Counted from the stretch's first letter, positions 8,550 through 19,205 are shown. The stretch: 64,000 bases of DNA from Pelobacter sp. (GCA_030824515.1 JAVBXN010000052.1:23499-87498), one strand, 5' to 3'. Made by a program: numbers and translations. Notes: a model not told the origin generated them from the sequence alone.

Positions 8550-10679
8550 ATGACTACAAACATTCAGGATACGGCCGCACATATCGCCGAACTGATGGCG
8601 ATCGACAAAAACGCGCTCCCCGCCGATGGCGGCCAGCGCTTCAACCGGCTGATCTTCGCCCGCAGTCCATACCTGCTGCAACATGCCGAAAACCCTGTGG
8701 ATTGGTACGAATGGGGACCGGCGGCTTTTGAAAGGGCCAAGGCGGAGAACCTGCCGATACTGCTCTCCATCGGCTACGCCACCTGCCACTGGTGCCATGT
8801 CATGGCCCACGAATCGTTCGAGGACGATCAAGTGGCGGCACTGCTGAATCGCCATTTCGTCTGCATCAAGGTCGATCGCGAAGAGCGTCCCGACATCGAT
8901 GACTTTTACATGACCGTTTCCCAGTTGATGACCGGCAGCGGCGGCTGGCCGCTGAACATCTTCATGGCCCCCGACCGGCGACCTTTCATGGCCATCACTT
9001 ATCTGCCGAAACAGGGGCGCTCGGGCATGAGCGGCCTGATGGAACTGCTGGCCAACATCGCCACGCTCTGGCGACAGCGACCGGACAAGATCGAGAATAA
9101 CTGCCGCGGCATCATGGAAGAGCTGACCCGACTGCGGCAGACAGATCGTTCAACTAAAAACATCGAGTTTACAAAAACTTCCACCGAAGCCTTCAACCAG
9201 CTGAGCAAGATCTACGATCCAAAACACGGCGGATTCGGAAGTGCCCCCAAGTTCCCGATGCCGATCTATCTCGGCTGGCTGATCGCACAGGGACGCCTGG
9301 GTAATGCCGAAGCGCTTGAAATGGCGCTGCTCACGCTGCACCGGATCAGACACGGCGGCATCTGGGACCAGCTGGCCGGCGGAGTGCACCGTTATTCTGT
9401 CGATCAGCGCTGGTTTGCCCCGCATTTTGAAAAGATGCTCTACGACCAGGCCATGCTGGCGCTGGTGGCGATCGATGCGTTCCAGGCCACCGGCGATCCG
9501 TTCTTCAGCGGCATGGCGGCCGACATATTCGCATTTGCCTCGCGCGAACTTAATTCCGTGGATGGCGGTTACTGCTCGGCGCTGGATGCCGATTCGGAGG
9601 GTGTGGAGGGCAGGTTCTACGTCTGGGACAAACAGGAGATCGACCAATGCCTCGGTCCGGACAGTGAACTATTCTGCCGTTATTTCGACATATCCTCCGG
9701 GGGAAACTTCGAGGGAAAGAACATCCCCAACATACCGCTGGAAATGGAGGAGTTTTGCCGGACCAACGGGACGGACCCGGCGCAAACCGGACGGTTGCTG
9801 GAGCGCTGCATTACGCACCTGATGCAACGTAGAGCGGAACGCATCCGGCCGCTACGCGACGACAAGATCATCGCATCATGGAACGGACTCATGATCGCGG
9901 CGCTGTCCAGGGGTGGCATTGTCTGCGGCAAGCCGGATTATCTGGATCAGGCCGCCGGCGCGGCACGCTTTGTCATGAAGTCCCTGCGGCGCCAGGACGA
10001 AAGATTGCTGCGCTGCTGGCTGAACGGGGCGTCAGAAACCCCGGCTTTCCTTGAAGACTACGCTTTCATGGCCTTCGGCCTGCTGGAACTGTACGAAGCG
10101 ACCCTGGAAACGAGCTGGCTGGACCAGGCCTCCTCGCTGGCCGGACAGATTCTGGCGCTGTTTTGCGATCCGCATACGGGTGAATTCGTGCTGACCGGAC
10201 TGGATGCCGAGCAGATGCCGGCACGCGCGTCATCCGACCACGACGGCGTGACCCCTTCTGCGCTGGCTGTAACCGCCAGGGTGCTGCTGCGGCTGGCCTG
10301 GACCTGCGACAGGCCGGAGCTGATCGAACACGCCCGCAAAGCCCTGTCCGGTATTGCAGCTGAACTGGGACGCAACCCGCTGGGACATTTGGGAGCGCTG
10401 CAGGTTATTTCCGACCTGGACTCCCCTCCGGTCATCGCTACCCTGTCCGGACCGGTGGAAAACACGGAGTGTGCCGCCCTCCTGCGAGTGCTCAAAAAAT
10501 ATCCGCTTCCGCGGCTGGCCATTCGGCTGGAAAGCTCCCCGGCGGCGCCGGGGGTATCAATCTGTACCGATCATACCTGTTTCGCAAAAGCAGCAACTCC
10601 CGATCAGCTCAAAGATGTTCTCAGCCAAATCGGCTGCGTGTTTGAACCACGAACGGTTTTGTGGGCTGAAAAAAAATAA
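8550..10679 (+). CDS. Thioredoxin domain-containing protein, DUF255 / YyaL (SPATA20) family
   Basis: A 709-residue cytoplasmic protein. The N-terminal thioredoxin-like domain carries the family block [17 protein letters not shown] and the redox-type motif CHWCH (C79, C82), followed by [11 protein letters not shown]. The remainder looks like the alpha/alpha-barrel (six-hairpin glycosidase-like) body usual in this family ([38 protein letters not shown]). The ATG at 8550 has a GGGAG ribosome site. Biochemical function is not established for the family, and length matches it. The gene is alone between divergent ubiD-operon and convergent regulatory genes. Confidence 0.92.
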   Translation: MTTNIQDTAAHIAELMAIDKNALPADGGQRFNRLIFARSPYLLQHAENPVDWYEWGPAAFERAKAENLPILLSIGYATCHWCHVMAHESFEDDQVAALLNRHFVCIKVDREERPDIDDFYMTVSQLMTGSGGWPLNIFMAPDRRPFMAITYLPKQGRSGMSGLMELLANIATLWRQRPDKIENNCRGIMEELTRLRQTDRSTKNIEFTKTSTEAFNQLSKIYDPKHGGFGSAPKFPMPIYLGWLIAQGRLGNAEALEMALLTLHRIRHGGIWDQLAGGVHRYSVDQRWFAPHFEKMLYDQAMLALVAIDAFQATGDPFFSGMAADIFAFASRELNSVDGGYCSALDADSEGVEGRFYVWDKQEIDQCLGPDSELFCRYFDISSGGNFEGKNIPNIPLEMEEFCRTNGTDPAQTGRLLERCITHLMQRRAERIRPLRDDKIIASWNGLMIAALSRGGIVCGKPDYLDQAAGAARFVMKSLRRQDERLLRCWLNGASETPAFLEDYAFMAFGLLELYEATLETSWLDQASSLAGQILALFCDPHTGEFVLTGLDAEQMPARASSDHDGVTPSALAVTARVLLRLAWTCDRPELIEHARKALSGIAAELGRNPLGHLGALQVISDLDSPPVIATLSGPVENTECAALLRVLKKYPLPRLAIRLESSPAAPGVSICTDHTCFAKAATPDQLKDVLSQIGCVFEPRTVLWAEKK

Positions 10680-10746
10680 TATTGTGATATAGTCGGCGAC
10701 GCAGGCTCAGTCAATCTGACGGAAACAGACGGGGTTACCGAAAGTT

Positions 10747-11694
10747 ATGGCATCACTAAACCGTTACATTCTAATATGCGCGGCAATTGCGGCTTGTCTG
10801 GCCGTCCTGTTGCCCCACCCCGCCGACGCGGTGCAATGGCGAGCCCTGGCAGAGACAGCGCGTTACAAGGTCGCCATTGACGAAGAGTCCATCAGATTGA
10901 CTCCCCTGGGCAGACTGTCGGTCTGGCTGCGCTTTGTTCCGAAAGGTGAATCCCAGCGGAGGGCCGCTGCCGTCGATTATGGCGAAAACAGCTACCGCTC
11001 ACACCTTGAATTCTATGAAATCGACTGCAGCGAAAAGAACGCCGTGCTGACGCTGATCGATATTTTCGGCGCGTCCAAGACACGGCTGAAGCGCTTGCGA
11101 GGAGGACTCCAGCCCGACGCGATTATCCCCGGTTCGGCGCTTGACAGGGCCGCCGAAAGAATCTGTCCTGTAATGGATGAAGATGCTTTGGACGAAAAAG
11201 ATGAAACTCCCGATCCTGAAGCGGATAAAGTGTCGGGAGACATGCCTGAAAGGCAGTTGAGCGAGGAAATGAAACAGAATATACAGGAGTTGACAAAAAG
11301 AGCCGGTGCGGAACCGGCCAGCCTCGAAGCGTGGCGCTTGCTGGGCAATGCCTATTTTGACGCAGACCTTCCGGAACAGGCGATCGAAGCCTATGGCCGT
11401 GCCCTGGCCATCAACCCGAATGACACCGACATCCTTAATGACCAGGGTGCGATGTATAGACAGAAGGGGGAGTTCCACAAAGCATTGTCAAACTTTGAAA
11501 AGGCTTTCAGGCTCGACCCCAAAAACCTTGAAAGCCTGTATAACAGCGGCTACGTGCATGCCTTTGACCTGAACGACATCCCCAGTGCGCTGAAATTGTG
11601 GCGGCAATACCTGGAACTGGACAGGAGCAGCGACACCGCCCGCCAGGTCCGGAGTTTCGTGGAGCGCTATCAGGATGAGCAGAAGCAGCCCTGA
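10747..11694 (+). CDS. Secreted protein with surface-adhesin-like N-domain and TPR repeats
   Basis: A 315-residue protein with an N-terminal signal peptide (hydrophobic stretch ending PHPADA near residue 28). A domain of about 110 residues (WRALAETARYKVAIDEESI ... FYEIDCSEKNAVL) resembles the small surface-adhesin E-like domain that measures its product against a codified 'DxxSI/SIxK' pattern; this is a family impression only. After an acidic linker (DEDALDEKDETPDPEAD) come three TPR units (about 185-295), with AIEAYGRALAINPND as the clearest. It sits 67 bp behind the DUF255 gene and converges on the sigma-54 regulator, leaving only 24 bp between stops. Function unknown; an envelope location is likely. 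Confidence 0.75.
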   Translation: MASLNRYILICAAIAACLAVLLPHPADAVQWRALAETARYKVAIDEESIRLTPLGRLSVWLRFVPKGESQRRAAAVDYGENSYRSHLEFYEIDCSEKNAVLTLIDIFGASKTRLKRLRGGLQPDAIIPGSALDRAAERICPVMDEDALDEKDETPDPEADKVSGDMPERQLSEEMKQNIQELTKRAGAEPASLEAWRLLGNAYFDADLPEQAIEAYGRALAINPNDTDILNDQGAMYRQKGEFHKALSNFEKAFRLDPKNLESLYNSGYVHAFDLNDIPSALKLWRQYLELDRSSDTARQVRSFVERYQDEQKQP

Positions 11695-11718
11695 GAGCAT
11701 AAAGCGGCAGGCACATCA

Positions 11719-13164
11719 TCAACCAGCTGTAGCCTGCTCCGAACTTCCTTCCTTCCTGAACTCTCCCAGGCGTTTATTAAGCGTCTGCCGGGTAATCCCA
11801 AGCAGAGCGGCGGCGGCCCCCTGGTTTCCCTTCACCTCTTTCAATGCTTCCACAATCAGGTAATCCTCCATTCGGCTGATACTTGGAAAACCGCCGAATA
11901 TGGACCTGATCATCTCAAAGTCCGGTTCCGGATCGTTTTTGTACTGGCTGAAGTCGCAATTATCCGCACCCTGCATGACCAGACTGCTCCCGTTAAGGGA
12001 CAGCGTCCCCGATGCCTGCCGTACCACGGCATCAAAAACGATTGCCTCCAGCTCCCGGATATTGCCGGGGAAAGGATAGGCTTTCAACTGATCCGCAAAA
12101 ACGGGATCGATCGCCAGAGGTTCCCGCCCCAAAGCAACACACGCCTTGGAGATAAAATGCTCCATCAAAAGCGGAATGTCGTCGGGACGATCCCTGAGAG
12201 GTGGTATTTCGATCTGATGGGTGCAAAGCCGGTAGTAGAGATCATGCCTGAAAGAGCCGGCCGCCATTAATGACCTTAGCGGTTTGTTGGTTGCCAGAAC
12301 AACACGCGCGGTGCTTTTGCGGGTGACGTCGGAGCCCACCGGATAATACTCCTGTTCCTGCAATAACCTGAGCAGCTTGATCTGGGACAGATCGCTCAGG
12401 TCGCCGATTTCATCCAGGAAGATGGTGCCGCCGGCCGCCCGGGCCAGCAGTCCGTCGCGTGCCTGATCGGCCCCGGTGAACGCGCCCCGCTTGTGGCCGA
12501 AGAGCGTATCGGAAAACATGTTGTCATCGAGACCGGCCACGTTGACCGCGACAAACTGCCCCTTGCTGCGGCAAACATTATGTATGGACTTTGCCAGCAT
12601 ATCCTTGCCAACACCGGTTTCACCGGTGATCAGAACCGGAAGCTGCGACGGCGCAATCACCTCCACGTACTGGAATATGGATCGCATCCGCTTGTCGCAA
12701 GTGATAATGGAACTGAACGCATCCGGATATTTGAGACTGTCGGTCAGCAGGTAATCCTTCAGGGATGACATTTCACGGGACAGGGTGCTGGCCTCCAGCG
12801 CTTTCGACACCGTTGCTTCCAGGCGGTCCGACTCGACCGGCTTGACAAGATAATCAAAGGCGCCGGCCCTCATGCATTCAACCGCCGATTGAGTTTCGTC
12901 CAGCGCGGTCATTATGATTACCGAGATGTGCGGATAAGTAGCTATTATACGCGGAAGCAGTTCCTGGCCGGAGATCTGCGGCATGTACAGATCGAGAACA
13001 ACCACCGAAACCGGCTCCTCGGCAAGAATCTTCATCACATCCCGACTGTCGAGCGCGGTCAGAACCTTACTGAAACCCCGGCCCTGAAGCATCAGGCTGC
13101 TAGTCTTGAGAATGGCAGGTTCATCGTCAACCAGAAGGATTGTGCGGTTAAATTCATTCGACAT
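11719..13164 (-). CDS. Sigma-54-dependent response regulator (REC-AAA+-Fis, NtrC family)
   Basis: A 481-residue transcription activator. Domains: receiver 1-120 with phosphoacceptor D58 (VVLDLYMP); sigma-54 AAA+ ATPase about 150-385 with Walker A GETGVGKD and the sigma-54 contact loop GAFTGA; and a C-terminal Fis-type helix-turn-helix (about 440-472, NQGAAAALLGITRQTLNKR). The open frame extends to 13218, but the ATG at 13164 has a GAGGTG ribosome site and gives a normal receiver start. It overlaps the upstream kinase gene by 11 bases, marking the pair as a cognate two-component system. Target promoters would carry -24/-12 elements; I found no convincing one in the window. Confidence 0.95.
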   Translation of the reverse strand: MSNEFNRTILLVDDEPAILKTSSLMLQGRGFSKVLTALDSRDVMKILAEEPVSVVVLDLYMPQISGQELLPRIIATYPHISVIIMTALDETQSAVECMRAGAFDYLVKPVESDRLEATVSKALEASTLSREMSSLKDYLLTDSLKYPDAFSSIITCDKRMRSIFQYVEVIAPSQLPVLITGETGVGKDMLAKSIHNVCRSKGQFVAVNVAGLDDNMFSDTLFGHKRGAFTGADQARDGLLARAAGGTIFLDEIGDLSDLSQIKLLRLLQEQEYYPVGSDVTRKSTARVVLATNKPLRSLMAAGSFRHDLYYRLCTHQIEIPPLRDRPDDIPLLMEHFISKACVALGREPLAIDPVFADQLKAYPFPGNIRELEAIVFDAVVRQASGTLSLNGSSLVMQGADNCDFSQYKNDPEPDFEMIRSIFGGFPSISRMEDYLIVEALKEVKGNQGAAAALLGITRQTLNKRLGEFRKEGSSEQATAG

Positions 13165-14971
13165 GTTTCTGCACCTCATTGATCTTGTGTGTACGGTTGG
13201 CCGGAATGCGGATGACAAAGGTAGTGCCGGAGGGGGATGAACTGAAAGTCAGTGTGCCATCATGATCATTTATGATGGAATTGGAGATCGAAAGTCCCAA
13301 TCCGGTGCCCCCCTTATCCAGACGTGTTGTAAAGAAAGGCTCCAGAACCCTGCCGGAGATGTTGTCAGGTATCCCGATCCCCTGGTCTGAAACTTCAATG
13401 CAGACCATGGAAGTCAACGCATCATAGCGGGAGGCTACCCGCACCTGCCGTTCCGGGTCGGGAAGCGATTGCAGTGCGTTCAGAATCAGATTGATCAGCA
13501 CCTGCTCGATCTGCTGCGAGTTTCCAAACACGGTGGGCAGGGCTGGATCGATATCAACCTGGAACCTATGGGTATTGCGTCTGATCTGATGACTGATTAT
13601 TGTTGTAGCCTGTTGAATGACCTCGTTGACATTCAGATCGTCACGCATCCCTTTTTTGCCTTCACGGGCAAAGTTTTTCAAACCGTTGACGATGTCCCGG
13701 ATTCGCCTCGATCCATCCGTTATGCTTTCTAGAAGATTGGGGATCTCGTGCCGCATCACATCGAACGACACTCCGCCTATCTCGAAATCCCCGTACTGTT
13801 GCTGATGTTCAACCAGAATCGGACAGGCATCCTTCCATGATTTTGACAACAGTTCCGAACTGACCAAGATGTAGTTATTCGGGTTATTTATCTCGTGCGC
13901 GATACCAGCCACCAGCACACCCAGCGAAGTCATTTTGTTAGCCTGGATCAGCTTGGCTTCAATAGCCCGATTCTCCTCCTCCGCCCGTACCCTGCTGCTG
14001 ATATCCCTGATCGTGCAGAGCAGCACCTGCTGGTCGGCCAGATCGATCCTGCGGCAGCGGACGGAAACATACATTTCCGTGCCATCCTTGCCATGAGCAT
14101 GCAGGATATCCACCCAGTACCCGGTCTCATTGCCCGATTCCGAGGTCTGGTTGTGTATTATGCGGCACTCTTCCGGAGAGAAAAGAAAATCCGGCGGATG
14201 GCCGATAAGTTCATGCTTCTCGTAGTTGAACAATTTCAATGCCACCTGGTTAAGGTCTATCACCAATGTGCAAGTCAGGTTGAAAAGGAAAATGGCGTCG
14301 GCGCTCTGTTCGAATATCTGGCGGAAGCGGGATTCGCTCTCCTGGATCGCCTTCTGGGCCATCACCCGCTCGGTTACATCACGATAACTTAGTACTCGTC
14401 CTGTTATCCGTCCCTCAACATTTTGCGGCGTACAGACCCGTTCGATAACCCGTCCGTCTTTCAGATGCAGCACATCATGGTAGACTGAATCGGGGCATTC
14501 ATACAGATGACACATGTGACCGTCAAACTCATCCGGATCGACCAGCTGACTTCGGATAGTTTCATTGATGCAAGTCACTGGTCCTTGCGCGGCCATGGTT
14601 TCCGATATTCCCCACATATTACAGTACTGCCTGTTGTGAATTGTAATCTTCTTATCCATGTCGAACACAACAATACCGTCCGTAGTGGACTCGACTGTCG
14701 ATTCCATCAGCGACAACAACTTATTTCTCTCAAGTTCGGCACTCTTCTGTTGTTCGGCGGACTGCTTCAACGGCCGGGCGATGGTCAGCCAGAGAATCGG
14801 GCCACTGACCGCAACCAGCATGAGACTCTCAAGCAGGTGATAGATACCGGAGCGGGTCGGCCCCAAAAGAGCAAACAACTCGTTGACCGACTCCACCAGA
14901 AAAACAACCAGCAACACACGGAACAGAATCTTGCGGGTAGTCAATCTGTTATTGTTTTGAATACTATGCAT
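13154..14971 (-). CDS. Membrane PAS-domain sensor histidine kinase
   Basis: About 605 residues. Seen: two N-terminal transmembrane segments (about 13-34 and 42-65) with a very short periplasmic loop, two PAS domains (about 85-205 and 215-335, with PAC-like ends), a HisKA-like dimerisation helix with phosphoacceptor H359 in GIAHEINNPNN, and a C-terminal HATPase (N box [29 protein letters not shown]). The chosen start ATG 14971 has a GGAG ribosome site; a longer frame to 15004 lacks one. It is co-transcribed with, and overlaps, the NtrC-type regulator that is its likely phosphorylation partner. The near absence of a periplasmic domain suggests cytoplasmic or membrane-state sensing through PAS. 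Confidence 0.93.
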   Translation of the reverse strand: MHSIQNNNRLTTRKILFRVLLVVFLVESVNELFALLGPTRSGIYHLLESLMLVAVSGPILWLTIARPLKQSAEQQKSAELERNKLLSLMESTVESTTDGIVVFDMDKKITIHNRQYCNMWGISETMAAQGPVTCINETIRSQLVDPDEFDGHMCHLYECPDSVYHDVLHLKDGRVIERVCTPQNVEGRITGRVLSYRDVTERVMAQKAIQESESRFRQIFEQSADAIFLFNLTCTLVIDLNQVALKLFNYEKHELIGHPPDFLFSPEECRIIHNQTSESGNETGYWVDILHAHGKDGTEMYVSVRCRRIDLADQQVLLCTIRDISSRVRAEEENRAIEAKLIQANKMTSLGVLVAGIAHEINNPNNYILVSSELLSKSWKDACPILVEHQQQYGDFEIGGVSFDVMRHEIPNLLESITDGSRRIRDIVNGLKNFAREGKKGMRDDLNVNEVIQQATTIISHQIRRNTHRFQVDIDPALPTVFGNSQQIEQVLINLILNALQSLPDPERQVRVASRYDALTSMVCIEVSDQGIGIPDNISGRVLEPFFTTRLDKGGTGLGLSISNSIINDHDGTLTFSSSPSGTTFVIRIPANRTHKINEVQKHVE

Positions 14972-15118
14972 GCCTTTTCTCCATAACTTCCGGCAATGGC
15001 ACAAGGATGCGCAATTAATTAGATTGTAAAAAAATTTGACAAAAAGGCAACTGAATTCGCTTTGGCACGAAATTGTATATTATTGAGGTGATTTTGTGGT
15101 ATTGTTCAAGGCCTTAAT

Positions 15119-15195
15119 GCGCCCGTAGCTCAGCTGGATAGAGTCCCTGGCTTCGAACCAGGTTGTCGGCCGTTCGAATCGGTCCGGGCGCGCCA
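15119..15195 (+). tRNA. tRNA-Arg (anticodon TCG)
   Basis: A full 77-nt cloverleaf with encoded CCA. Acceptor GCGCCCG (15119-15125) pairs with CGGGCGC (15185-15191), then discriminator G and CCA (15193-15195). The anticodon stem CCTGG/CCAGG encloses loop CTTCGAA, so the anticodon is TCG, reading CGA arginine codons. The T arm GGCCG-TTCGAAT-CGGTC is regular and contains one G-T pair; the D stem also ends in a G-T pair. It stands alone between the minus-strand kinase pair and the plus-strand sensory cassette, and a terminator hairpin follows 7 bp after the CCA. Confidence 0.96.
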
Positions 15196-15202
15196 CTTTT
15201 AT

Positions 15203-15236
15203 GAATCCGATAACTTGAATTACAGTTATCGGATTC
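15203..15236 (+). terminator. Hairpin terminator behind tRNA-Arg
   Basis: A perfect 13-bp inverted repeat: left arm 15203-15215, 8-nt loop, right arm 15224-15236, followed by TTC-AATTC rather than a long T-run. Its position just past the CCA end suggests tRNA-Arg termination. A diverged copy of this hairpin, together with the preceding tRNA-like end, recurs at 20062-20118. Confidence 0.7.
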
Positions 15237-15281
15237 TTCAATTCAGCCGCAAATATATCTGTCCAACCAGGAGCATTGCGG

Positions 15282-18281
15282 ATGACGCAAGAGACCAAAA
15301 CTCTCAACAGTATCGAAACAAATCCAACCATGAAAGCTCTGCGCCACAGCATCCGCACCCAATGGCTGATACTGATTCTTGCGCTGACTGTATTTGCCGC
15401 CGGAATTGCCTACCAGAGTTTTACCACATACCGTGATATCACGGAACAGGAGCACCAACGGCTACAAACCCAGGCTAGGGTTATAGCTTTAAATATAGAA
15501 AGGCAACTTGAAGCTACAGACCTGGCGCTCAAGTCGGTCATAAACGACATTGCCTACCTGAATGCACATGAAAACCTGGAATTGACCAATCGCCGTTTGC
15601 AAGCCATGACTGATGCCCTGCCCGGAATCCGCACCATGTTAGTCCTCGATTCAGAAGGAACCGTGGTCGCCTCCAACCGGAACGAACTGATCGGCAGAAA
15701 ATTCCCTACCCGCGATTACTTCGCGACACCTGCAAAAGAAAAGAATCCTTCGGCACTGTATATTTCACCTCCTTTCAAAACTGTGCTGGGATCATTCCTG
15801 ATCAATGTGTCAAGAGTCATTCCGGCGCCAAACGGCGGCATGCGTGGAGTCATAACAGCCGCACTCGACCCCGAATACTTTGAGGTTTTGCTTAGTTCGG
15901 TACTTTATGCGCCGGATATGTTCAGTGCCATCAACCATGGTGACGGTATCCGCTTCATGGTGGTACCGGAGCAGGATGGACAATCCGGCAGGAATATCAA
16001 GCTGCCGGGCACCTTCTATACACGCCACCGGGAGAGCGGCCATAACGAGAGCGTATTGACAGGAAAATCACCCAGTTACAATTCAAAACGTGTAATGGCA
16101 CTGCGCACCGTACAACCGCAAAAGCTCGGGATGGACAAACCTCTCTATGTTGCGTGCAGCAGAAAATATTCAGCGATATATGAACACTGGCGCAGCGCCA
16201 CTTTGAACCAAACTCTTGCCCTCGCACTGGTCGCCATCGCAGCCGGGGCGGGACTGGCACTTCTTCAAAAACGCCAGCGACGGTTGTCGTTACAGGCAGC
16301 CAGGGCCCAGGTACTGATTAACCTGCGCCTTGAACTGATGGAACATGCGGCAACCCACACCATGAAAGAGCTGCTACAACATACGCTGGACGAAGTCTGC
16401 AGGCTGAGTGACAGCCCGATAGGTTTTTATCACTTTGTAGAACCGGATCAGCAATCATTATCACTGCAGGCCTGGTCAACGCGGACGCTCAATGAGTTCT
16501 GCACCGCAAAAGGGGTGGACTTGCATTACCCGATTGAATATGCCGGCATCTGGGCCGACTGTGTCCGCCAACGGCAACCTGTAATCCATAACGACTATGC
16601 TTCGCTGCCCAACCGCAAGGGCCTTCCGGAAGGGCATGCACCAGTGATCCGCGAGCTGGTAGTACCGATTATGCGCGCAGGTCAAGTGGTGGCAATACTG
16701 GGAATCGGTAATAAAGCAGAAGACTATACCAGTGGCGACACAGACCTTGTCAGTTATCTGGCTGACGTAGTCTGGGAAATTATCGGGCGCAAACGGAGTG
16801 AGGAAGAACAGCACAAACTGGGCGTCCGCTACCAAACGCTGCAGTCCGTGTCCCGCGACGGCATTCATATCCTTGATCAGTCGGGCAACCTGGTTGAATC
16901 TAATGAATCCTTTCGCCAAATGCTGGGATATACATATGAAGATAGCCTGCAGCTCAATTTAACAGACTGGGATCCAGGGTTTTCCTCGGAAAAAATAGCT
17001 GAAAAGATTATGGAGCTGATTCATACTCCGGCAATTTTTGAAACCAGACACCGCCGGTACGACGGAACTTTTTTCGAAGCCGAGGTAAATGTTTGCGGCG
17101 TGCAGCTGGACGGGACCTGGTTTCTCTATGCCTCTTCACGCGATATTTCCACACGCAAGGAGATGGAGGCTTCGCTGAGAGAATCAAGACAGTTACAGGC
17201 TGATATTTTCGACTTTCTACCCGATGCAACCTTTGTTGTAGACCGGGAAATGAAGGTTATCGCCTGGAACCGTGCAATGGAGGTTATGAGCGGTGTGCCC
17301 AAAGAGGAAATGCTGGGGCAAGGCGATCACGCCTACACCATTCCATTCTACGGTGAACGCCGGAACCAGTTGCTTGACCTCATTGATGTCGACGATGACG
17401 AACTAGCATCCAAATATCAAGGTGTTACCAAAATTGGTGATTGCCTCTATGCAGAAACTTTCTGTTCGGCACTTAACAAGGGAAAAGGCGCTCATGTATG
17501 GGCGGTTGTCGCACCATTATGCGACTGTCACGGCGAGAGAATCGGCGCCATCGAATCAATTCGTGATATAACTGCAATTAAACTTACAGAGAATAATCTG
17601 GCCCGTTCCAATCAGGAACTGGAACAGTTCGCCTACGTCGCATCCCACGACCTGCAAGAACCTCTGCGAAAAATTGCCGGATTCACCGAGTTGCTTGCAA
17701 ACCGCTACAAAGGGCAACTTGATGAAAAAGCCGAATCATATATGGCATACATTGTTGATGGCGCCACACGGATGCGGGGCCTGATCAACGATCTTTTGAG
17801 CTATTCGCGTGTAATGCGCAGCAACAGGGAACTTGCAGAGACCGACTGTTCTGCGGTAGCCTCCCGAGTGTTGCGGGACATGGAGCCGTCCATCAGGGAA
17901 AGTAACGCAGAAATCGTCTGCGACCCACTGCCGGTCATCATGGCAGACCAGACCCAGCTTGGACAGCTGTTTCAAAATCTGATCGGCAACGCCATCAAAT
18001 ACCGTGGCAAGGCCACCCCCAGAATCGCCATCAGTGCCGTTAGGCAGAACAACTGCTGGCTATTCTCGGTTGCCGATAACGGAATAGGCATCGCACCGGA
18101 GTATTACGAACGCATATTCGCCATCTTTCAGCGGCTGCATACCAGGACTGAATACCCCGGAACTGGCATTGGCCTGGCGGTCTGCCAGAAGATCGTTGAA
18201 AGACACGGTGGCAATATCCGTGTTGAATCCAAGGTAGGTATCGGCTCAACCTTCTATTTCACGATACCCTTTACATCATAA
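15282..18281 (+). CDS. Cache-GAF-PAS-PAS sensor histidine kinase (phytochrome-type transmitter)
   Basis: A 999-residue membrane kinase. Seen: transmembrane helix about 28-44, a periplasmic Cache-like sensor (about 50-300, ending before helix 308-328), a GAF domain (about 350-500, SDSPIGFYHFVEPDQQ), two PAS domains (about 510-625 and 635-765), a HisKA with H789 in VASHDLQEPLRK, and HATPase (DNGIGIAP, GTGIGLAVCQK). The SHDLQEPLR form is that of phytochrome-type and related kinases, whose partners are often small Rcp1-like receivers; one is encoded two genes downstream. The TTG at 15276 opens the frame, but the ATG at 15282 has AGGAG with an 8-nt gap and is preferred. No chromophore-binding GAF cysteine is evident, so light sensing is not claimed. 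Confidence 0.92.
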   Translation: MTQETKTLNSIETNPTMKALRHSIRTQWLILILALTVFAAGIAYQSFTTYRDITEQEHQRLQTQARVIALNIERQLEATDLALKSVINDIAYLNAHENLELTNRRLQAMTDALPGIRTMLVLDSEGTVVASNRNELIGRKFPTRDYFATPAKEKNPSALYISPPFKTVLGSFLINVSRVIPAPNGGMRGVITAALDPEYFEVLLSSVLYAPDMFSAINHGDGIRFMVVPEQDGQSGRNIKLPGTFYTRHRESGHNESVLTGKSPSYNSKRVMALRTVQPQKLGMDKPLYVACSRKYSAIYEHWRSATLNQTLALALVAIAAGAGLALLQKRQRRLSLQAARAQVLINLRLELMEHAATHTMKELLQHTLDEVCRLSDSPIGFYHFVEPDQQSLSLQAWSTRTLNEFCTAKGVDLHYPIEYAGIWADCVRQRQPVIHNDYASLPNRKGLPEGHAPVIRELVVPIMRAGQVVAILGIGNKAEDYTSGDTDLVSYLADVVWEIIGRKRSEEEQHKLGVRYQTLQSVSRDGIHILDQSGNLVESNESFRQMLGYTYEDSLQLNLTDWDPGFSSEKIAEKIMELIHTPAIFETRHRRYDGTFFEAEVNVCGVQLDGTWFLYASSRDISTRKEMEASLRESRQLQADIFDFLPDATFVVDREMKVIAWNRAMEVMSGVPKEEMLGQGDHAYTIPFYGERRNQLLDLIDVDDDELASKYQGVTKIGDCLYAETFCSALNKGKGAHVWAVVAPLCDCHGERIGAIESIRDITAIKLTENNLARSNQELEQFAYVASHDLQEPLRKIAGFTELLANRYKGQLDEKAESYMAYIVDGATRMRGLINDLLSYSRVMRSNRELAETDCSAVASRVLRDMEPSIRESNAEIVCDPLPVIMADQTQLGQLFQNLIGNAIKYRGKATPRIAISAVRQNNCWLFSVADNGIGIAPEYYERIFAIFQRLHTRTEYPGTGIGLAVCQKIVERHGGNIRVESKVGIGSTFYFTIPFTS

Positions 18282-18296
18282 ACAAGTGAGAATTGT

Positions 18297-19205
18297 ATGA
18301 ACGAGAATCAGATGAGAACCGTACTTTTGATTGAGGACGACCCGGGTGATGCGCTGCTTATTGCTGAGATGCTTGAACTTCAGCAGTGCAGGGCATCTCT
18401 GGTAAGAGTCGAACGTCTTTCCGAAGGTATCAGCTACCTGCAACAGAACTGTTGCGATGTTGTACTCTTGGACATGAATCTGCCGGACAGCAGTGGACTG
18501 CCGACCATGACACGCCTGATGGATGCGGCGCCAACTACGCCTATCATTGTCCTCACCGGACTCTCAGATGAATCATTCGGAGTAGAGGCGGTCAAATCAG
18601 GGGCGCAGGATTACCTGGTAAAAGGAGATATTGACGGCAGGGTGCTGAAACGCGCCATGTTCTATGCCGTTGAACGCAAGAAACTGGAGATTTCACTGAA
18701 ACAGACCAGGGATCTGTTTGAGCGACAGTCACGAATTGACTACCTGACCGGTATCTATAACCGGCTTATGTTCAACGAACTGCTGGAGGCGGAACTGCAG
18801 CGGGCCAGGAGATACGGTACCAGCCTTTCGCTCATAATGTTTGACCTGGACCACTTCAAGCAGATCAATGACAACTACAGCCACATCATGGGCGATCATG
18901 TACTTAAAGAGCTTGCCCAACTTATATCCGACAACATACGAGCCCATGATATTTTTTCCAGATGGGGTGGTGAAGAATTCATGGTGCTTGTTCCTAAATG
19001 CGACCAGGCCGGCACTTCCATGCTGGCTGAAAAACTGCGCAGTTTGTGCGAAATCCATGATTTTGGAAACGGGCTGCAGGTCACCGCCAGTTTTGGAATA
19101 GCCCATTTCTGCGCTGAAGATTCTGCAGAGTCTTTTACGGCCAGAGCGGATGAAGCCATGTACCTGTCCAAGAAAAATGGCAGAAACCGGATTGAATCAC
19201 TGTAA
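18297..19205 (+). CDS. Response regulator with GGDEF output (diguanylate cyclase)
   Basis: A 302-residue REC-GGDEF protein predicted to make c-di-GMP when phosphorylated. Receiver about 8-125 with phosphoacceptor D59 (LLDMNLPDSSG); GGDEF about 145-300 with active-site GGEEF and an allosteric I-site RAHD five residues before it, so both catalysis and product inhibition are expected. It lies 15 bp behind the kinase gene and 41 bp before a lone receiver, forming a three-gene cassette. The gene shares the general design of PleD/WspR-like regulators but has one receiver only. Activity is predicted from motifs. Confidence 0.94.
   Translation: MNENQMRTVLLIEDDPGDALLIAEMLELQQCRASLVRVERLSEGISYLQQNCCDVVLLDMNLPDSSGLPTMTRLMDAAPTTPIIVLTGLSDESFGVEAVKSGAQDYLVKGDIDGRVLKRAMFYAVERKKLEISLKQTRDLFERQSRIDYLTGIYNRLMFNELLEAELQRARRYGTSLSLIMFDLDHFKQINDNYSHIMGDHVLKELAQLISDNIRAHDIFSRWGGEEFMVLVPKCDQAGTSMLAEKLRSLCEIHDFGNGLQVTASFGIAHFCAEDSAESFTARADEAMYLSKKNGRNRIESL

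Noticed and set aside
10690..10746. c-di-GMP (GEMM) riboswitch before the TPR gene
   Set aside because: A GGGTTACCG stretch is present, but the conserved core and paired helices are not.
15062..15077. Sigma-54-like TGGCACG...TTGT element upstream of tRNA-Arg
   Set aside because: Spacing is one base short and the -12 reads GT instead of GC, so it does not meet the consensus.
15282..18281. Bilin-binding phytochrome
   Set aside because: The transmitter is phytochrome-like, but there is a periplasmic Cache input, no PHY domain and no clear chromophore cysteine.
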